Numbered from the stretch's first letter, positions 44,890 to 53,781 are shown. The stretch is DNA of 64,000 bases from JBCBKP01 sp038746265 (GCA_038746265.1 JBCDKU010000001.1:62001-126000); one strand, 5' to 3'. Numbers and translations: made by a program. Notes: generated by a model not told the origin, from the sequence alone.

Positions 44890-46095
44890 ATGGACCCGAG
44901 GCACAATCCGTATGTCCCGAGTGCCGGCAGTCCGCCGGCGGAGCTCGCGGGGCGCGAGATGCTGATCGAGGCGGTGGACGTCGTGCTGCACCGCGTGCTC
45001 GCGGGGCGATCGACCAAGAGCCACATGCTCATCGGGCTCCGCGGCGTGGGGAAGACGGTGCTGCTCGCCGAGTTCCGGAAGCTCGCGGAGGGCATCCAGG
45101 CGCAGGGGCGTCCGCTCCAGACGGTTCGGATCGAGGCGCCAGAGAAGAAGTCGCTCCCGGCGATGCTGCTCCCGGACCTGCGGCGCGTGCTGCTCAAGCT
45201 CTCGCTCTCGGAGCGGAGCAAGGAGCTCGCAAAGAGGGGGCTGCGCGCTCTGGCGAGCTTCGCGAAGCTCAAGACCAAGTACGACGACATCGTGATCGAG
45301 CTCGATCTTGCGCCGGAGCTTGGTCTTGCCGATTCGGGCGACCTGGAGACCGATCTCATCGACGTCATCGAGATCACGGGGATGGCGGCTCAGAAGGCCG
45401 GCGGCGGCGTCGCGATGTTCATCGACGAGCTGCAATATGTCGAGGAGAACCAGCTCGCGGCGCTTATCACCGCGCTGCACCGCTGCTCGCAATCGCAGCT
45501 CCCGGTGGTGCTCTTCGGCGCAGGACTCCCGCAGCTGCGGGGCCAGATGGGCAAGGCGAAGTCGTACGCGGAGCGGCTCTTCGAGTTCGCTGAGATCACA
45601 GAGCTGAACCGGGCGGACGCGAGGCGGGCGATCACAAAGCCCGCAGAAGAAGAGCGGGTGGTGTTCGAGGATGCCGCGCTCGATGAGATCGTGCGGGCGA
45701 CGCAGGGCTACCCGTACTTCCTTCAGGAGTGGGGCAAGCACGCCTGGGACACCGCGGACGCGTCGCCGATCACGCTTGCGGATGTCACGAACGCGACGAA
45801 AATCGCGATCGCCGAGCTCGACAAGAGCTTCTTCAGCGTGCGGTTCGATCGCCTGACGCCCTCTGAGAAGGTCTACCTCAGGGCGATGGCCGAGCTCGGG
45901 CCGGGCCCGCACCGATCGGGCGATATCGCGGAACTGCTCGGCAAGACGTCTCAGACCGTGGCTCCGACACGGGCCCGGCTGATCGAGAAAGGCATGGCCT
46001 ATAGCCCCGGCCACGGCGACACGGCGTTCACGGTGCCGCTTTTCGATGAGTTCATGAAGCGGACGATGCCGGGGGAGGAATGGCGGGCGGGGTGA
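44890..46095 (+). CDS. AAA ATPase with C-terminal winged-helix-like domain
   Basis: 401-residue Orc1/Cdc6-like or STAND-type ATPase. Walker A GLRGVGKT at 49-56, Walker B FIDE at 177-180 and an arginine-finger-like region after GAGLPQLRG. The C-terminal 130 residues (from LTPSEKVYLRAM) form a winged helix: RSGDIAELLGKTSQTVAPTR is a clear helix-turn-helix with a recognition helix. The N terminus NPYVPSAGSPPAELAGREML is the family-typical opening. It stands alone behind the promoter/operator at 44827-44883. The DNA-binding tail plus the inverted repeat suggests autoregulation. Its cellular role is unknown. Confidence 0.88.
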   Translation: MDPRHNPYVPSAGSPPAELAGREMLIEAVDVVLHRVLAGRSTKSHMLIGLRGVGKTVLLAEFRKLAEGIQAQGRPLQTVRIEAPEKKSLPAMLLPDLRRVLLKLSLSERSKELAKRGLRALASFAKLKTKYDDIVIELDLAPELGLADSGDLETDLIDVIEITGMAAQKAGGGVAMFIDELQYVEENQLAALITALHRCSQSQLPVVLFGAGLPQLRGQMGKAKSYAERLFEFAEITELNRADARRAITKPAEEERVVFEDAALDEIVRATQGYPYFLQEWGKHAWDTADASPITLADVTNATKIAIAELDKSFFSVRFDRLTPSEKVYLRAMAELGPGPHRSGDIAELLGKTSQTVAPTRARLIEKGMAYSPGHGDTAFTVPLFDEFMKRTMPGEEWRAG

Positions 46096-46112
46096 GGGGG
46101 TCGGGCTGGGCG

Positions 46113-47306
46113 TCAGGGGAGGTCGTAGCCTCGGACGCCGTCTTTGGTGGTTTGGCCGGGTGTCCAAAGCGACAACCCCACTCGGGATCCGGACGCCGTC
46201 GTGACACCTCCACCGAGGCCGGGATAGAGCTCTTCGTTTGTCGCCGAGTCCGCGCTGCCATCCGCCAGACTGAACGATCCGCGGTGTGTGCGAGAGGGCC
46301 ACGTATGGTCTGTTCCGTCGTAGGACCAGTTTGAGTGGAGCACCTTACGAGACGGGAAGACAACTTCATCCGGTCGGGTGGCTCCGTAAGCGAGATTCGA
46401 CGGATTTCGGGTTTTGAGGCTCCAGAACTCCGGCCGGAAGATGAACGATGCCGAATATTCGTAGAGCGACACTTCTCCTGAACGGACCCGCGGGACATCA
46501 AAGGCTGGATGATACTTGCTTCCGCCGTAATAGTCGCCCGCAAGACTCCCGCCCCATGAGTACACCTGAGACTGGTACGCGAGAAGCGGATCGGCGTTCG
46601 ATGCCGAGCGATCGTGAGGTATCTGCCCAAGCTGAGGAAAGTATCCGCCGTTGTCGTTGGCATACGCGTGAAAGACCGACGCGTGAGTACGGAGGTTGGC
46701 CTGCACGACGAGTTCGTCTGCGCGATCTCTGGTTACTCGTACAACCGGCAACAGGATCGCAAGGAGTACGCCGATCACTGTGATGACAACGACCGTTTCC
46801 AAGAGCGTGAACGCGGGGACCCTCGTCGCTGACCCATGACTGCGATCCACCCCGTGATGACCAAGACGACCGCAAGCCTTGCAACGCCACGCTGACGGTG
46901 CCGCAAGAATTGTCATGAGAAGAAGACCGCCGTTGCGAGCAATCACAGCGAGACCGCTTTCACGGAACGCGATCCACGCGCTGAGCTTTCCAAAGCACCC
47001 GCAGTCGGGAGCGGCACCGCGGGTCAGTTCTATCGCATATCCAACTGTCAATGCGGACAGGAGCATCGCCACGAGACAGATGACCCATCGACGCGTCGGA
47101 GACAGAAAGTACGCAAGCCCGGCGGCGAGCTCAGTGCCAGGGAGCGACGTTGAAATGAGCCCTACGGACCAAGCGGGGATCGTTTGCCACCCTCGAAGCG
47201 TTGCCGCAAAGCTCGCGACGTCGCTGAGCTTCAACAAGCCAGCAACGATCAGCGACACGGCGACGAAAGCACCGCACAAGTAGCTGATCCGAAAGAGCCA
47301 TTTCAT
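46113..47306 (-). CDS. MauE/DoxX-like membrane domain fused to a type IV pseudopilin-like domain
   Basis: 397-residue fusion. Residues 1-140 hold four transmembrane helices with the MauE-type motif DCGCFGKLSAW. After a short linker (CKACGRLGHHG) comes VPAFTLLETVVVITVIGVLL at about 165-185, a class III prepilin N-terminal helix with Ala at the cleavage position and the conserved Glu at +5. The following 210 residues resemble the DUF1559/type II pseudopilin C-terminal domain (ANLRTHASVFHAYANDNGGY..., SLADGSAD). An in-frame GTG at 46850 could start a separate prepilin with the leader MDRSHGSATRVPA. It overlaps the upstream gene by ATGA and belongs to a lower-GC three-gene operon. Confidence 0.8.
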   Translation of the reverse strand: MKWLFRISYLCGAFVAVSLIVAGLLKLSDVASFAATLRGWQTIPAWSVGLISTSLPGTELAAGLAYFLSPTRRWVICLVAMLLSALTVGYAIELTRGAAPDCGCFGKLSAWIAFRESGLAVIARNGGLLLMTILAAPSAWRCKACGRLGHHGVDRSHGSATRVPAFTLLETVVVITVIGVLLAILLPVVRVTRDRADELVVQANLRTHASVFHAYANDNGGYFPQLGQIPHDRSASNADPLLAYQSQVYSWGGSLAGDYYGGSKYHPAFDVPRVRSGEVSLYEYSASFIFRPEFWSLKTRNPSNLAYGATRPDEVVFPSRKVLHSNWSYDGTDHTWPSRTHRGSFSLADGSADSATNEELYPGLGGGVTTASGSRVGLSLWTPGQTTKDGVRGYDLP

Positions 47307-47851
47307 TCCGGCTGCGAATCACATGGGTCGTTGGGATCCACAAGCGGGTCTGGCTCAGTGACCTCCTCGTCCGGATCGCAAGGATCACTCCCACCGCCGC
47401 CGCCGCCGCTCGTATCGTCGCAGGCGCCGGTACCGAGAACACTTGTCCGCGAAATCTGACTCACTCCCTGTCCGGGCGTTCCGGGGATCGGCTTCCACAT
47501 GTACTCGAGCTCATCCAGATCGAATTCGCATCGGTATTTTTGCCACAGGCACTCGAAGGCGGGGTTAACACTCACCGGAGGCCCTTTATAGATTCCATCA
47601 GGATCTTGCACCGCGTGAAAGACCGTCAGCTGGATTGGTGTCAGCGGTGTAAAAGGATGGGCTACGCCGGCGCACTGGCCCCTTGTTGCCGCGGGGTTCG
47701 GGACTTGGCCCGGCACCGCGCAGACATATGGATATGTCTGCCTGTAGCACTCGGTCACCGCCATAGCCGAGAGCCCGGCAATAGCAAGAGCTACGGCACA
47801 CGTTTCTTGAAATCGAAGCTGTCCCATATCTGATACCCCTATCCGAGTCAT
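47303..47851 (-). CDS. Exported cysteine-containing hypothetical protein
   Basis: 182-residue protein that I do not recognise. A hydrophobic segment near the N terminus (AVALAIAGLSAMAV) acts as signal or anchor. The mature part contains eight or so cysteines and many Pro and Gly residues. The C terminus is a Gly6 run followed by Asp/Pro-rich acidic sequence (SDPCDPDEEVTEPDPLVDPN). The ATG at 47851 overlaps the upstream stop; MGQLRF at 47827 is an alternative start. Its position between the pseudopilin fusion and a membrane protein suggests a common secretion or surface role. Confidence 0.65.
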   Translation of the reverse strand: MTRIGVSDMGQLRFQETCAVALAIAGLSAMAVTECYRQTYPYVCAVPGQVPNPAATRGQCAGVAHPFTPLTPIQLTVFHAVQDPDGIYKGPPVSVNPAFECLWQKYRCEFDLDELEYMWKPIPGTPGQGVSQISRTSVLGTGACDDTSGGGGGGSDPCDPDEEVTEPDPLVDPNDPCDSQPE

Positions 47852-49107
47852 GATCTTCTGGCTCGCAGGAAGGCTGCGACACCAACAACCGCAGCGATCG
47901 CTCCGCCGCCAAACACGAGCGCGAGCGTGTTCTGTCGTTCCTCAGCTCGTTTGGTTGGCATGAGGGGCGCATCGACGACACCAACCGTTGTTTCGAGGTC
48001 CGTCGAAAGCAGCTTGCCGGTTCGCCCGTCGGACCCTCGGAAGTCAGCGACCGAGTCAACATTGATCGGTCCGTGCAGAAGGTCTTCGGCGTTCCTTGGC
48101 GGCTCCAGCAGCGCGAGCAGCCGCTTAGGCTCGATCCTCCGAGCCTCAAGCAGTTCGTAGCCAATCGCCGTTTGCGGCGTATCGGAACTGGTCACATCTC
48201 CGCTCGCTCGACTGAGAGACCAATCGACGCGGCGGTACGCGCGAATCAGGTCGTTTCCGAGTTCGTGTCCCAGACCATCCGAGAGGCCGCGATCAGTGAC
48301 AAGACTCTCGGAGGGCGGGATGCGCCCCTCCCTCCCCATGAAACGACTCCTGTCGAGCAGTGGGGCACCGCGCGCACTGAAACCTCCGCCGAATCGGAAC
48401 CGACGCAGCCACGGATCGTCCTCCTCCGTCGCTCCCGGCGCCGGGATGGCAACTGTCGCCGCCCATCTGTCGTTCTCAACAAGACCAATATCGAGGATTC
48501 TGACGCCGTTGAGCGGACGACGGGGCGCGAAGATTCCCGCCCGAAATGTTCGGACACCACGAAGGGCTGTTCGCAGCGAGCCGTGGATGTCAAATCCAGC
48601 TGGAACGGCTTCTTCTGGTCCGACCAGCGTGAGACCATCGACCGAGCCAGATGGATCGCGCACCAATCGCCAGCTGACATCTTCGCCCACAGCGTGATCT
48701 ACACCGAGGGTTTTGGGCGACGACCGCGCGACCCGCCCCGACCCGTCTTCGCCGATCCAAAGTGAGTATTCTGACCAAGACTCGTCAGGGGTCCGGGCGG
48801 CCCGCTCCATTTGATAGAGGGGCTGTTCTGGGTGCTCTGGTCGGTTGCTGACTCGTCGCTCGAGCGCTTGGAATTGTTCATCCGTCATGACCGGCAGGAT
48901 GGTCTCCCGCCACCGCCACATCGTGTTGGTCAGGTCGAACTCGCGGGGCTCGGTCAGGCGTTCCATGAGCCAGGCTCGGACGCGCTCTTCGAGTTCCGCT
49001 TCGGTCGGCTGCGATGACCCGCTCGGCTGCGCTGCCGCCAAACCCTGCGGCACCAGCAGCATGAGTCCCGCGATAAGTCCGATTAATCCCCTTGATCCGC
49101 CGTTCAT
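47848..49107 (-). CDS. Exported protein with C-terminal membrane anchor
   Basis: 419-residue protein that I do not recognise. Signal peptide from MNGGSRGLIGLIAGLMLLV, cleavage near AAAQ. A long soluble domain follows, with Trp-rich motifs (TNTMWRWRETILP, DESWSEYSLWIGEDG). A single transmembrane helix (LALVFGGGAIAAVVGVAAFL) and a short basic tail end the protein, so it is a type I membrane protein. The in-frame reading to 49824 goes through rplM on the other strand and is rejected. First gene of the three-gene operon. Lower GC than rplM. Confidence 0.7.
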   Translation of the reverse strand: MNGGSRGLIGLIAGLMLLVPQGLAAAQPSGSSQPTEAELEERVRAWLMERLTEPREFDLTNTMWRWRETILPVMTDEQFQALERRVSNRPEHPEQPLYQMERAARTPDESWSEYSLWIGEDGSGRVARSSPKTLGVDHAVGEDVSWRLVRDPSGSVDGLTLVGPEEAVPAGFDIHGSLRTALRGVRTFRAGIFAPRRPLNGVRILDIGLVENDRWAATVAIPAPGATEEDDPWLRRFRFGGGFSARGAPLLDRSRFMGREGRIPPSESLVTDRGLSDGLGHELGNDLIRAYRRVDWSLSRASGDVTSSDTPQTAIGYELLEARRIEPKRLLALLEPPRNAEDLLHGPINVDSVADFRGSDGRTGKLLSTDLETTVGVVDAPLMPTKRAEERQNTLALVFGGGAIAAVVGVAAFLRARRS

Positions 49108-49395
49108 TTCCCCAGCATAAACACCCCTCCCTAGTCCACAAAGCGAATTCGACCGATCGATCCAAAATCCTCGGATCTGAGGGACGAGGCGCCTGCCTAT
49201 CGCTGCCGCCTTGTCTCGGTCCCAGCCCCCGCTACCATTACGGTCCCGAATCCGTCTTCGGCGGATCCGAACCCGAAACCCTGCCGTCTGGACCGCCTTT
49301 GGCTTTCCTGTCGGCCCGCCCCGCCCGGTAGGCGGCGTATCGAAGCACCCGAGCGTGGGGCACCGGCCTCGCGTCTCTGCACGCAGGAGTCCGTC

Positions 49396-49857
49396 ATGTC
49401 CAAGGGACACGCCACGCACCTTCGCCGTCAGACCTGGATGGCGACCAACCCGGGGCAGGTCAACCGCATCTGGCGTCACGTCGATGCGACCGACGTGCCG
49501 CTGGGCCGTCTTGCCTCTGAGATCGCGATCGTGCTGATGGGCAAGCACCGCCCGGAGTACACGCCGCACGTGGACACGGGCGATTTCGTCATCGTGACCA
49601 ACGCGAGCTCGGTCGGGCTGACCGGCAAGAAGGCCGAGCAGTCGATGGTCAAGCGGTACTCGGGCTACCCGGGCGGCCTGAAGCTCGAGTCGTTCGGCTC
49701 GGTGCGTGAGCGCAAGCCGGAGCGTCTGATCGAGCTGGCGGTCCGCCGCATGCTCCCGAAGAACCGTCTTGGGCGTCAGATGCTCAAGAAGCTGAAGGTC
49801 TACCCCGGTGCCGAGCACCCGCACGACGCCAACAACCCCGTTCCCCTCAAGGGCTAA
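49396..49857 (+). CDS. rplM: 50S ribosomal protein L13
   Basis: 153-residue L13 with the family core WRHVDATDVPLGRLASEIA, LMGKHRPEYTPHVDTGD and LAVRRMLPKNRLGRQM. The N terminus has about 20 extra residues (HATHLRRQTWMATNPGQVNR) compared with E. coli. AGGAG six bases upstream marks the start. The 288 bases upstream, shared with the divergent operon, contain no gene; I could not identify a definite promoter or a ribosomal-protein leader structure. It precedes rpsI in the usual order. Confidence 0.97.
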   Translation: MSKGHATHLRRQTWMATNPGQVNRIWRHVDATDVPLGRLASEIAIVLMGKHRPEYTPHVDTGDFVIVTNASSVGLTGKKAEQSMVKRYSGYPGGLKLESFGSVRERKPERLIELAVRRMLPKNRLGRQMLKKLKVYPGAEHPHDANNPVPLKG

Positions 49858-49906
49858 TCCAGAACCGAACCACGGAGACAGCCCTCAAGAAAGGGGCGAT
49901 TGAACC

Positions 49907-50446
49907 ATGTCCGAAACAGGCTTCCAGACGACGATCACCAACCCCGACCTCGCCGGCGAGAACCTCATGCCCGAGGCCGCCCCGGAGCAGGAGGTCCGCG
50001 CTGTTCCCGACCCGATCCCGGCCGACAAGCACGGCTGGTGGTGGGGCGTGGGTCGCCGCAAGTCCGCGGTTGCCCGCGTGCGTCTGCGTCCGGCGAAGGA
50101 GGGCGAGGGCAAGGGCGTCGTGCACGTCCAGATCACCCGCAAGAAGTTCAAGACCATCGAGGAGTACCTGTCGGGTCCGCGTGACCGCACCGATGCGTAC
50201 GCCCCGCTCGAGCTGACCGGGCTCAAGGGCGACCTCGATGTGTTCATCCGCTGCACCGGCGGCGGCACGACGGGCCAGGCTCAGGCGATCCGCCTCGGCA
50301 TCGCCCGCGCTCTGGTCGGCTTCGACCCGAACCACGAGAAGGCGCTCCGCGACGCGGGCTTCCTGAGCCGCGACGCCCGCAAGGTCGAGCGGAAGAAGTA
50401 CGGTCAGCCCGGTGCTCGCCGTCGCTTCCAGTTCTCGAAGCGCTAA
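49907..50446 (+). CDS. rpsI: 30S ribosomal protein S9
   Basis: 179-residue S9. The conserved core runs from GVGRRKSAVARVRL through GGGTTGQAQAIRLGIARAL to the C-terminal GARRRFQFSKR, whose SKR tail reaches the P-site tRNA. An N-terminal extension of about 45 residues (DLAGENLMPEAAPEQEV...WW) is not found in typical S9. It lies 49 bases after rplM and is followed by a strong terminator, so rplM-rpsI form a closed two-gene unit. Confidence 0.97.
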   Translation: MSETGFQTTITNPDLAGENLMPEAAPEQEVRAVPDPIPADKHGWWWGVGRRKSAVARVRLRPAKEGEGKGVVHVQITRKKFKTIEEYLSGPRDRTDAYAPLELTGLKGDLDVFIRCTGGGTTGQAQAIRLGIARALVGFDPNHEKALRDAGFLSRDARKVERKKYGQPGARRRFQFSKR

Positions 50447-50478
50447 CTCGCCGGATTGCTCTGCATCCATGCCACGCC

Positions 50479-50512
50479 GCACGGCCCGCTCAGGCGGGCC
50501 GTGCTGTTTTTT
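50479..50512 (+). terminator. Rho-independent terminator after rpsI
   Basis: GCACGGCCCGC, loop TCAG, GCGGGCCGTGC, then TG and six T. Eleven perfect pairs, 32 bases after the rpsI stop. Confidence 0.95.
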
Positions 50513-50542
50513 GGTGCGCGGGCAAACCAAAGACGACCGCGG

Positions 50543-51781
50543 TTACTGCTTCGGGGACCGGACGAGGCGGCGGACCTCGTCGAGCGAGGGCTGGACAGCA
50601 GCGACGCGGCCCTGGGGATCGATGAGGTACTTCGTCGGGTAGCCCGAGACGAGGTAGGTGTCGCTCGGGGCGCGGCCTTCCATCAGCGCATGCGTCCATC
50701 GTGCGCGGTGGGTTCTCGCGGCTTCGAGGGCCTGCTCGCGGGAGCCGGTGACGAGGTATCCGACGATCTCGAACTCGTCGCGATCGAACGACTCCGACAG
50801 CGCGACGAGCTTGGGCATCTCGGCGATGCAGGGCACGCACCACTCGCCCCAGAAATCGACCAGGACCCACTTGCCGCGCTTCGAGTCGATCGAGAACTCG
50901 CCGCCTCGGAGCGTCTTGAGTTGTTCGACGGGAAAGGGCTCGCCCACGTCGAGGCTCGTCGAATCGACCGTCGCGTTCGCGGCGGGCGTGAAGGTCACGG
51001 TCGAGCCGTCGGGCGCGATCGCGACGCGGTAGATCGTGTTGTTGACGGCGACGCCGCGGGGAGCGCGGTTGGTCTCGCGGCTCGAGATCTCGTGGTTGAG
51101 CTCGCCGTCGAGGTCGAGATCGATCATGAGCAGGTCCTCGGGCCCGTTGAAGATGCCGTCGTGCTCCCAGTCGAAGATGCCGACGCGGTGGACCTGGCCA
51201 CCGAAGTTCACCGAGTTCTCGCGGAAGCCGTAGCGGTTGTCCCAGATGAGCGTGTCGAGGCTGCCCTCGGCGCCCTCGCGTTGGAGGAGGACCTCCTGGA
51301 TCCGCGGGAGGGGCTCGCGCTGGAAAAGCTCGTACCTCACGTCGGCGCCGTCCGCGCCCTTCACGGTGATGGGCGCGGCGAACCGGTCGCCGTCCTCGAT
51401 CAGCGTGACGGGCTCTTCATCGGAGAGATCGGCATCCCGGTCGGCATCGACATACGCGAGCCGCTCGCCCTCGTGGATCTCGAAGCCGATCCAGAGCGCG
51501 GTGTCGGGTCCGCCGATGTAGATCTTGCAGACCGAGCCCTCACCCGACCGGAACGCGGGCGGCGTGAGCTCGGGGAAGGCACTCGGGGCCTTCAGCAGCC
51601 TCGGGAGCGAGATCGCGTCGGGGAACAGGCGGCTGTGTGCGCCCATCTCGACGATCAGCGGCGCGGCTTTGGCTTTCTGCGCGTCCGGCTGATTCGCGTT
51701 GGTCTTGAACTGTCCGAGTGCGGAGACGGCCGACCACGCGAGGGTGATGAGGGCGACACATCGTGAGGCGTGCTTGATCAT
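50543..51781 (-). CDS. Exported TlpA-like thioredoxin with N-terminal extension
   Basis: 412-residue exported protein, signal peptide ending near ALGQ. The N-terminal about 270 residues are beta-rich; they contain Asp-rich loops (VDADRDADLSDEE, GIFDWEHDGIFNG, DLDLDGELNHE) that look like calcium-binding turns. The C-terminal thioredoxin domain carries an intact FWGEWCVPC motif (cysteines near 314 and 317) and the cis-Pro loop SGYPTKYLIDPQG. It should reduce or isomerise periplasmic disulfides. It contrasts with the cysteine-less homologue at 10648-12057. It converges on rpsI. Confidence 0.9.
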   Translation of the reverse strand: MIKHASRCVALITLAWSAVSALGQFKTNANQPDAQKAKAAPLIVEMGAHSRLFPDAISLPRLLKAPSAFPELTPPAFRSGEGSVCKIYIGGPDTALWIGFEIHEGERLAYVDADRDADLSDEEPVTLIEDGDRFAAPITVKGADGADVRYELFQREPLPRIQEVLLQREGAEGSLDTLIWDNRYGFRENSVNFGGQVHRVGIFDWEHDGIFNGPEDLLMIDLDLDGELNHEISSRETNRAPRGVAVNNTIYRVAIAPDGSTVTFTPAANATVDSTSLDVGEPFPVEQLKTLRGGEFSIDSKRGKWVLVDFWGEWCVPCIAEMPKLVALSESFDRDEFEIVGYLVTGSREQALEAARTHRARWTHALMEGRAPSDTYLVSGYPTKYLIDPQGRVAAVQPSLDEVRRLVRSPKQ

Positions 51782-51787
51782 GCACGC

Positions 51788-52306
51788 TCAGAGTACGGAC
51801 CGGGTCGATCCCGTCGCGGTCACGGCAAGATTTCGTACGGAGCGCTCTCGGCGGCCGCCGAGCGAGACGGTGGAGACCGGTTCAAAGGTCAGTCCGAAGC
51901 CGTCGAGGATGGAGATCGGGTCGCGCTGCGGTGCGACGCGGAGCAGCGACTCGAAGGAGGACAGCGCGTCGATCTCGAGCAGGGCGCGCTCGCAGGTGCG
52001 GGCGACCTCGGCGGACGGCAGCGGCTCGGCGCGGAGGCGATCGAAGAAGCTGACCGAGCCGACGAGGGCCTGGTCGTGCTGCGGACGGGCCGCGGTCCGG
52101 TAACTCGTGACGCTCAGGATGGAGCCCGGCATCATCTGGCCCGAGGACCACACGCGGCTCGGGATGAGCGGGTTGGTCATGGGCGTCTCGCGGAGCGGCG
52201 CGGCCGTGGGCTGGCCGACCGATTCGCTGATTCTCACGGGCTGAGCGAGCGCCGACGCCGCGGTGAGCAGCGTTGTTGCGGTTGTCAGGCGAGCGAACAC
52301 AGGCAT
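51788..52306 (-). CDS. Exported hypothetical protein
   Basis: 172-residue protein that I do not recognise. Signal peptide MPVFARLTTATTLLTAASA, cleavage near ALAQ. The mature part is mixed alpha/beta with no motif I can name. AAGGGG eight bases before the ATG at 52306 supports this start; the in-frame reading to 52573 runs into the aminotransferase. It ends six bases before the TlpA-like start, so co-transcription is likely. Confidence 0.7.
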   Translation of the reverse strand: MPVFARLTTATTLLTAASALAQPVRISESVGQPTAAPLRETPMTNPLIPSRVWSSGQMMPGSILSVTSYRTAARPQHDQALVGSVSFFDRLRAEPLPSAEVARTCERALLEIDALSSFESLLRVAPQRDPISILDGFGLTFEPVSTVSLGGRRERSVRNLAVTATGSTRSVL

Positions 52307-52464
52307 CGTCGAACCCCTTGGAACAGATCGCCGACATAACGCGTGTCGGCGGCGGGGCGATTGAAACACGCTTCGCACCCGAAGACAACAGCGGCGCGCG
52401 GAGATGAACGAGACTTTGACGTCCCGCGCGCACTTCTGGGGATTCCCGAATCGATGGAGTTTCG

Positions 52465-53781
52465 TCAGCCGCGGGCTTCGCGCTTGAGCTCGGTGCGGAG
52501 CGCGTCGGCCAGCAACTCGAACTGCGGCGGGGTGTTGTGCAGGTGCGCGCTCACGCGCATGACGCGGGTCCACACCGGGTCGAAGCCCCAGACGGGGACC
52601 TGGATCGCGTGGTTGGCGTAGATCGCATCCCAGAGCGTTTCTTCAAATTCGCACTCGGTCATGGGCCTCGGCGACGGGTTGGCGGGGAGCAGCAGCGAGT
52701 ACATCGTGCCGACCATGTCGTCGGGGCAGGTCTGCGGGAGCCCGCACGTCTCGCGGATGGCGCGGGCGCCGGCGACCGCGACGTCGTGGTTGCGGCGGTA
52801 GAGCTCGTCCCACCCGCCCGGGAGCTGCGCGCCCAGATGCTCGATCGCGTGGTGGACGACGAGGTTGCCCGTGTAGTCGCCCGTGCCGACGTAGTCGAAG
52901 TCGGCGAGGAAGTGGCTGCGGTCGGGGCGGTTGTGATGGACCCGGCAGGACTCGGCCGCGGGGCGGACGTGGGCTTGGCGCTCGGGCGTGCAGTAGACGA
53001 ACCCGGTGCCCTTGGGCGTGCAGAGCCACTTGTGGCAGCTCGCGACGTAGAAGGTTGGGTCGAGGGCGGCGATATCGAGCGGGATCTGGCCCGGCGTGTG
53101 AGCGCCATCGATGATGGTGCCGATCCCACGCGCCTTGCAGGACTCGACGATGCGCTCGACGGGGAAGATCAGCGACGACGCGCTCGTGATGTGGCTGATG
53201 ACGACGAACCTCGTGCGATCGGTCAGCAGCTCCTCGACCGCCTCGGCGACGACGTGCGGGCCGCAGACCGGGAGCGGGACGCGGGCCGTCTTGACGACCG
53301 CGCCGGTGCGTGCGCACAGGCGGGTCAGCTCGTTGAAGGTTGCCTTGTACTCGTGATCGGTGACGACGATCTCGTCGCCCGGCTCGAGCTCTGGTTCGTA
53401 GCTGCGGATTGCGGCCGCCACGGCGTAGGTGCCGTTGCCGACGAAGGTCAGGTCCTTGGGCGGACAGTTGACGAACGCGGCGAGAGCCTGGCGGGCGGTG
53501 TCGGCGAGGCGTTCGAGCTCGACGACGAAGAACCGGGGCGGGTCGCGGTCGAGCACGTCGCGGAGCTCGTCCTGGCGCGCGCGGACGTACTCGGGGGTGA
53601 CGCCGTAGCTGCCGTGGTTGAGCAGCGTGACGTTGTCGCCGACGGGCCAGACGGCTTGCTGGAGCGGGCCCTCGGCGAGGATCTCGTGTGCCTGCCTGCC
53701 GGAGCGCCCGAGGCGTGGGCCGGCCTGGACTTGGACGGGGGTGCGGAGAGCGGTATCTGGAGCTGAGTTGGGCATGCGCAT
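52465..53781 (-). CDS. Class V PLP aminotransferase, isopenicillin-N epimerase-like (copy 1)
   Basis: 438-residue PLP enzyme of the aminotransferase V/isopenicillin-N epimerase-like group. Typical opening is LLNHGSYGVTP. VDG-type Asp is in GTIIDGAHTPG. The PLP lysine is in YVASCHKWLCTPKGTG. TSASSLIFPV and DFDYVGTGDYT are further family blocks. Substrate cannot be read from sequence; relatives act as cysteine desulfurases, epimerases or lyases. It lies 76 bases after a related gene on the same strand, indicating tandem duplication. No Fe-S or beta-lactam synthesis genes are nearby. Confidence 0.88.
   Translation of the reverse strand: MRMPNSAPDTALRTPVQVQAGPRLGRSGRQAHEILAEGPLQQAVWPVGDNVTLLNHGSYGVTPEYVRARQDELRDVLDRDPPRFFVVELERLADTARQALAAFVNCPPKDLTFVGNGTYAVAAAIRSYEPELEPGDEIVVTDHEYKATFNELTRLCARTGAVVKTARVPLPVCGPHVVAEAVEELLTDRTRFVVISHITSASSLIFPVERIVESCKARGIGTIIDGAHTPGQIPLDIAALDPTFYVASCHKWLCTPKGTGFVYCTPERQAHVRPAAESCRVHHNRPDRSHFLADFDYVGTGDYTGNLVVHHAIEHLGAQLPGGWDELYRRNHDVAVAGARAIRETCGLPQTCPDDMVGTMYSLLLPANPSPRPMTECEFEETLWDAIYANHAIQVPVWGFDPVWTRVMRVSAHLHNTPPQFELLADALRTELKREARG

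Noticed and set aside
44890..49107. Defence island formed by the AAA ATPase and the lower-GC operon
   Set aside because: The operon is on the other strand and encodes pilin-like and exported proteins. No nuclease, methylase or known defence domain was seen.
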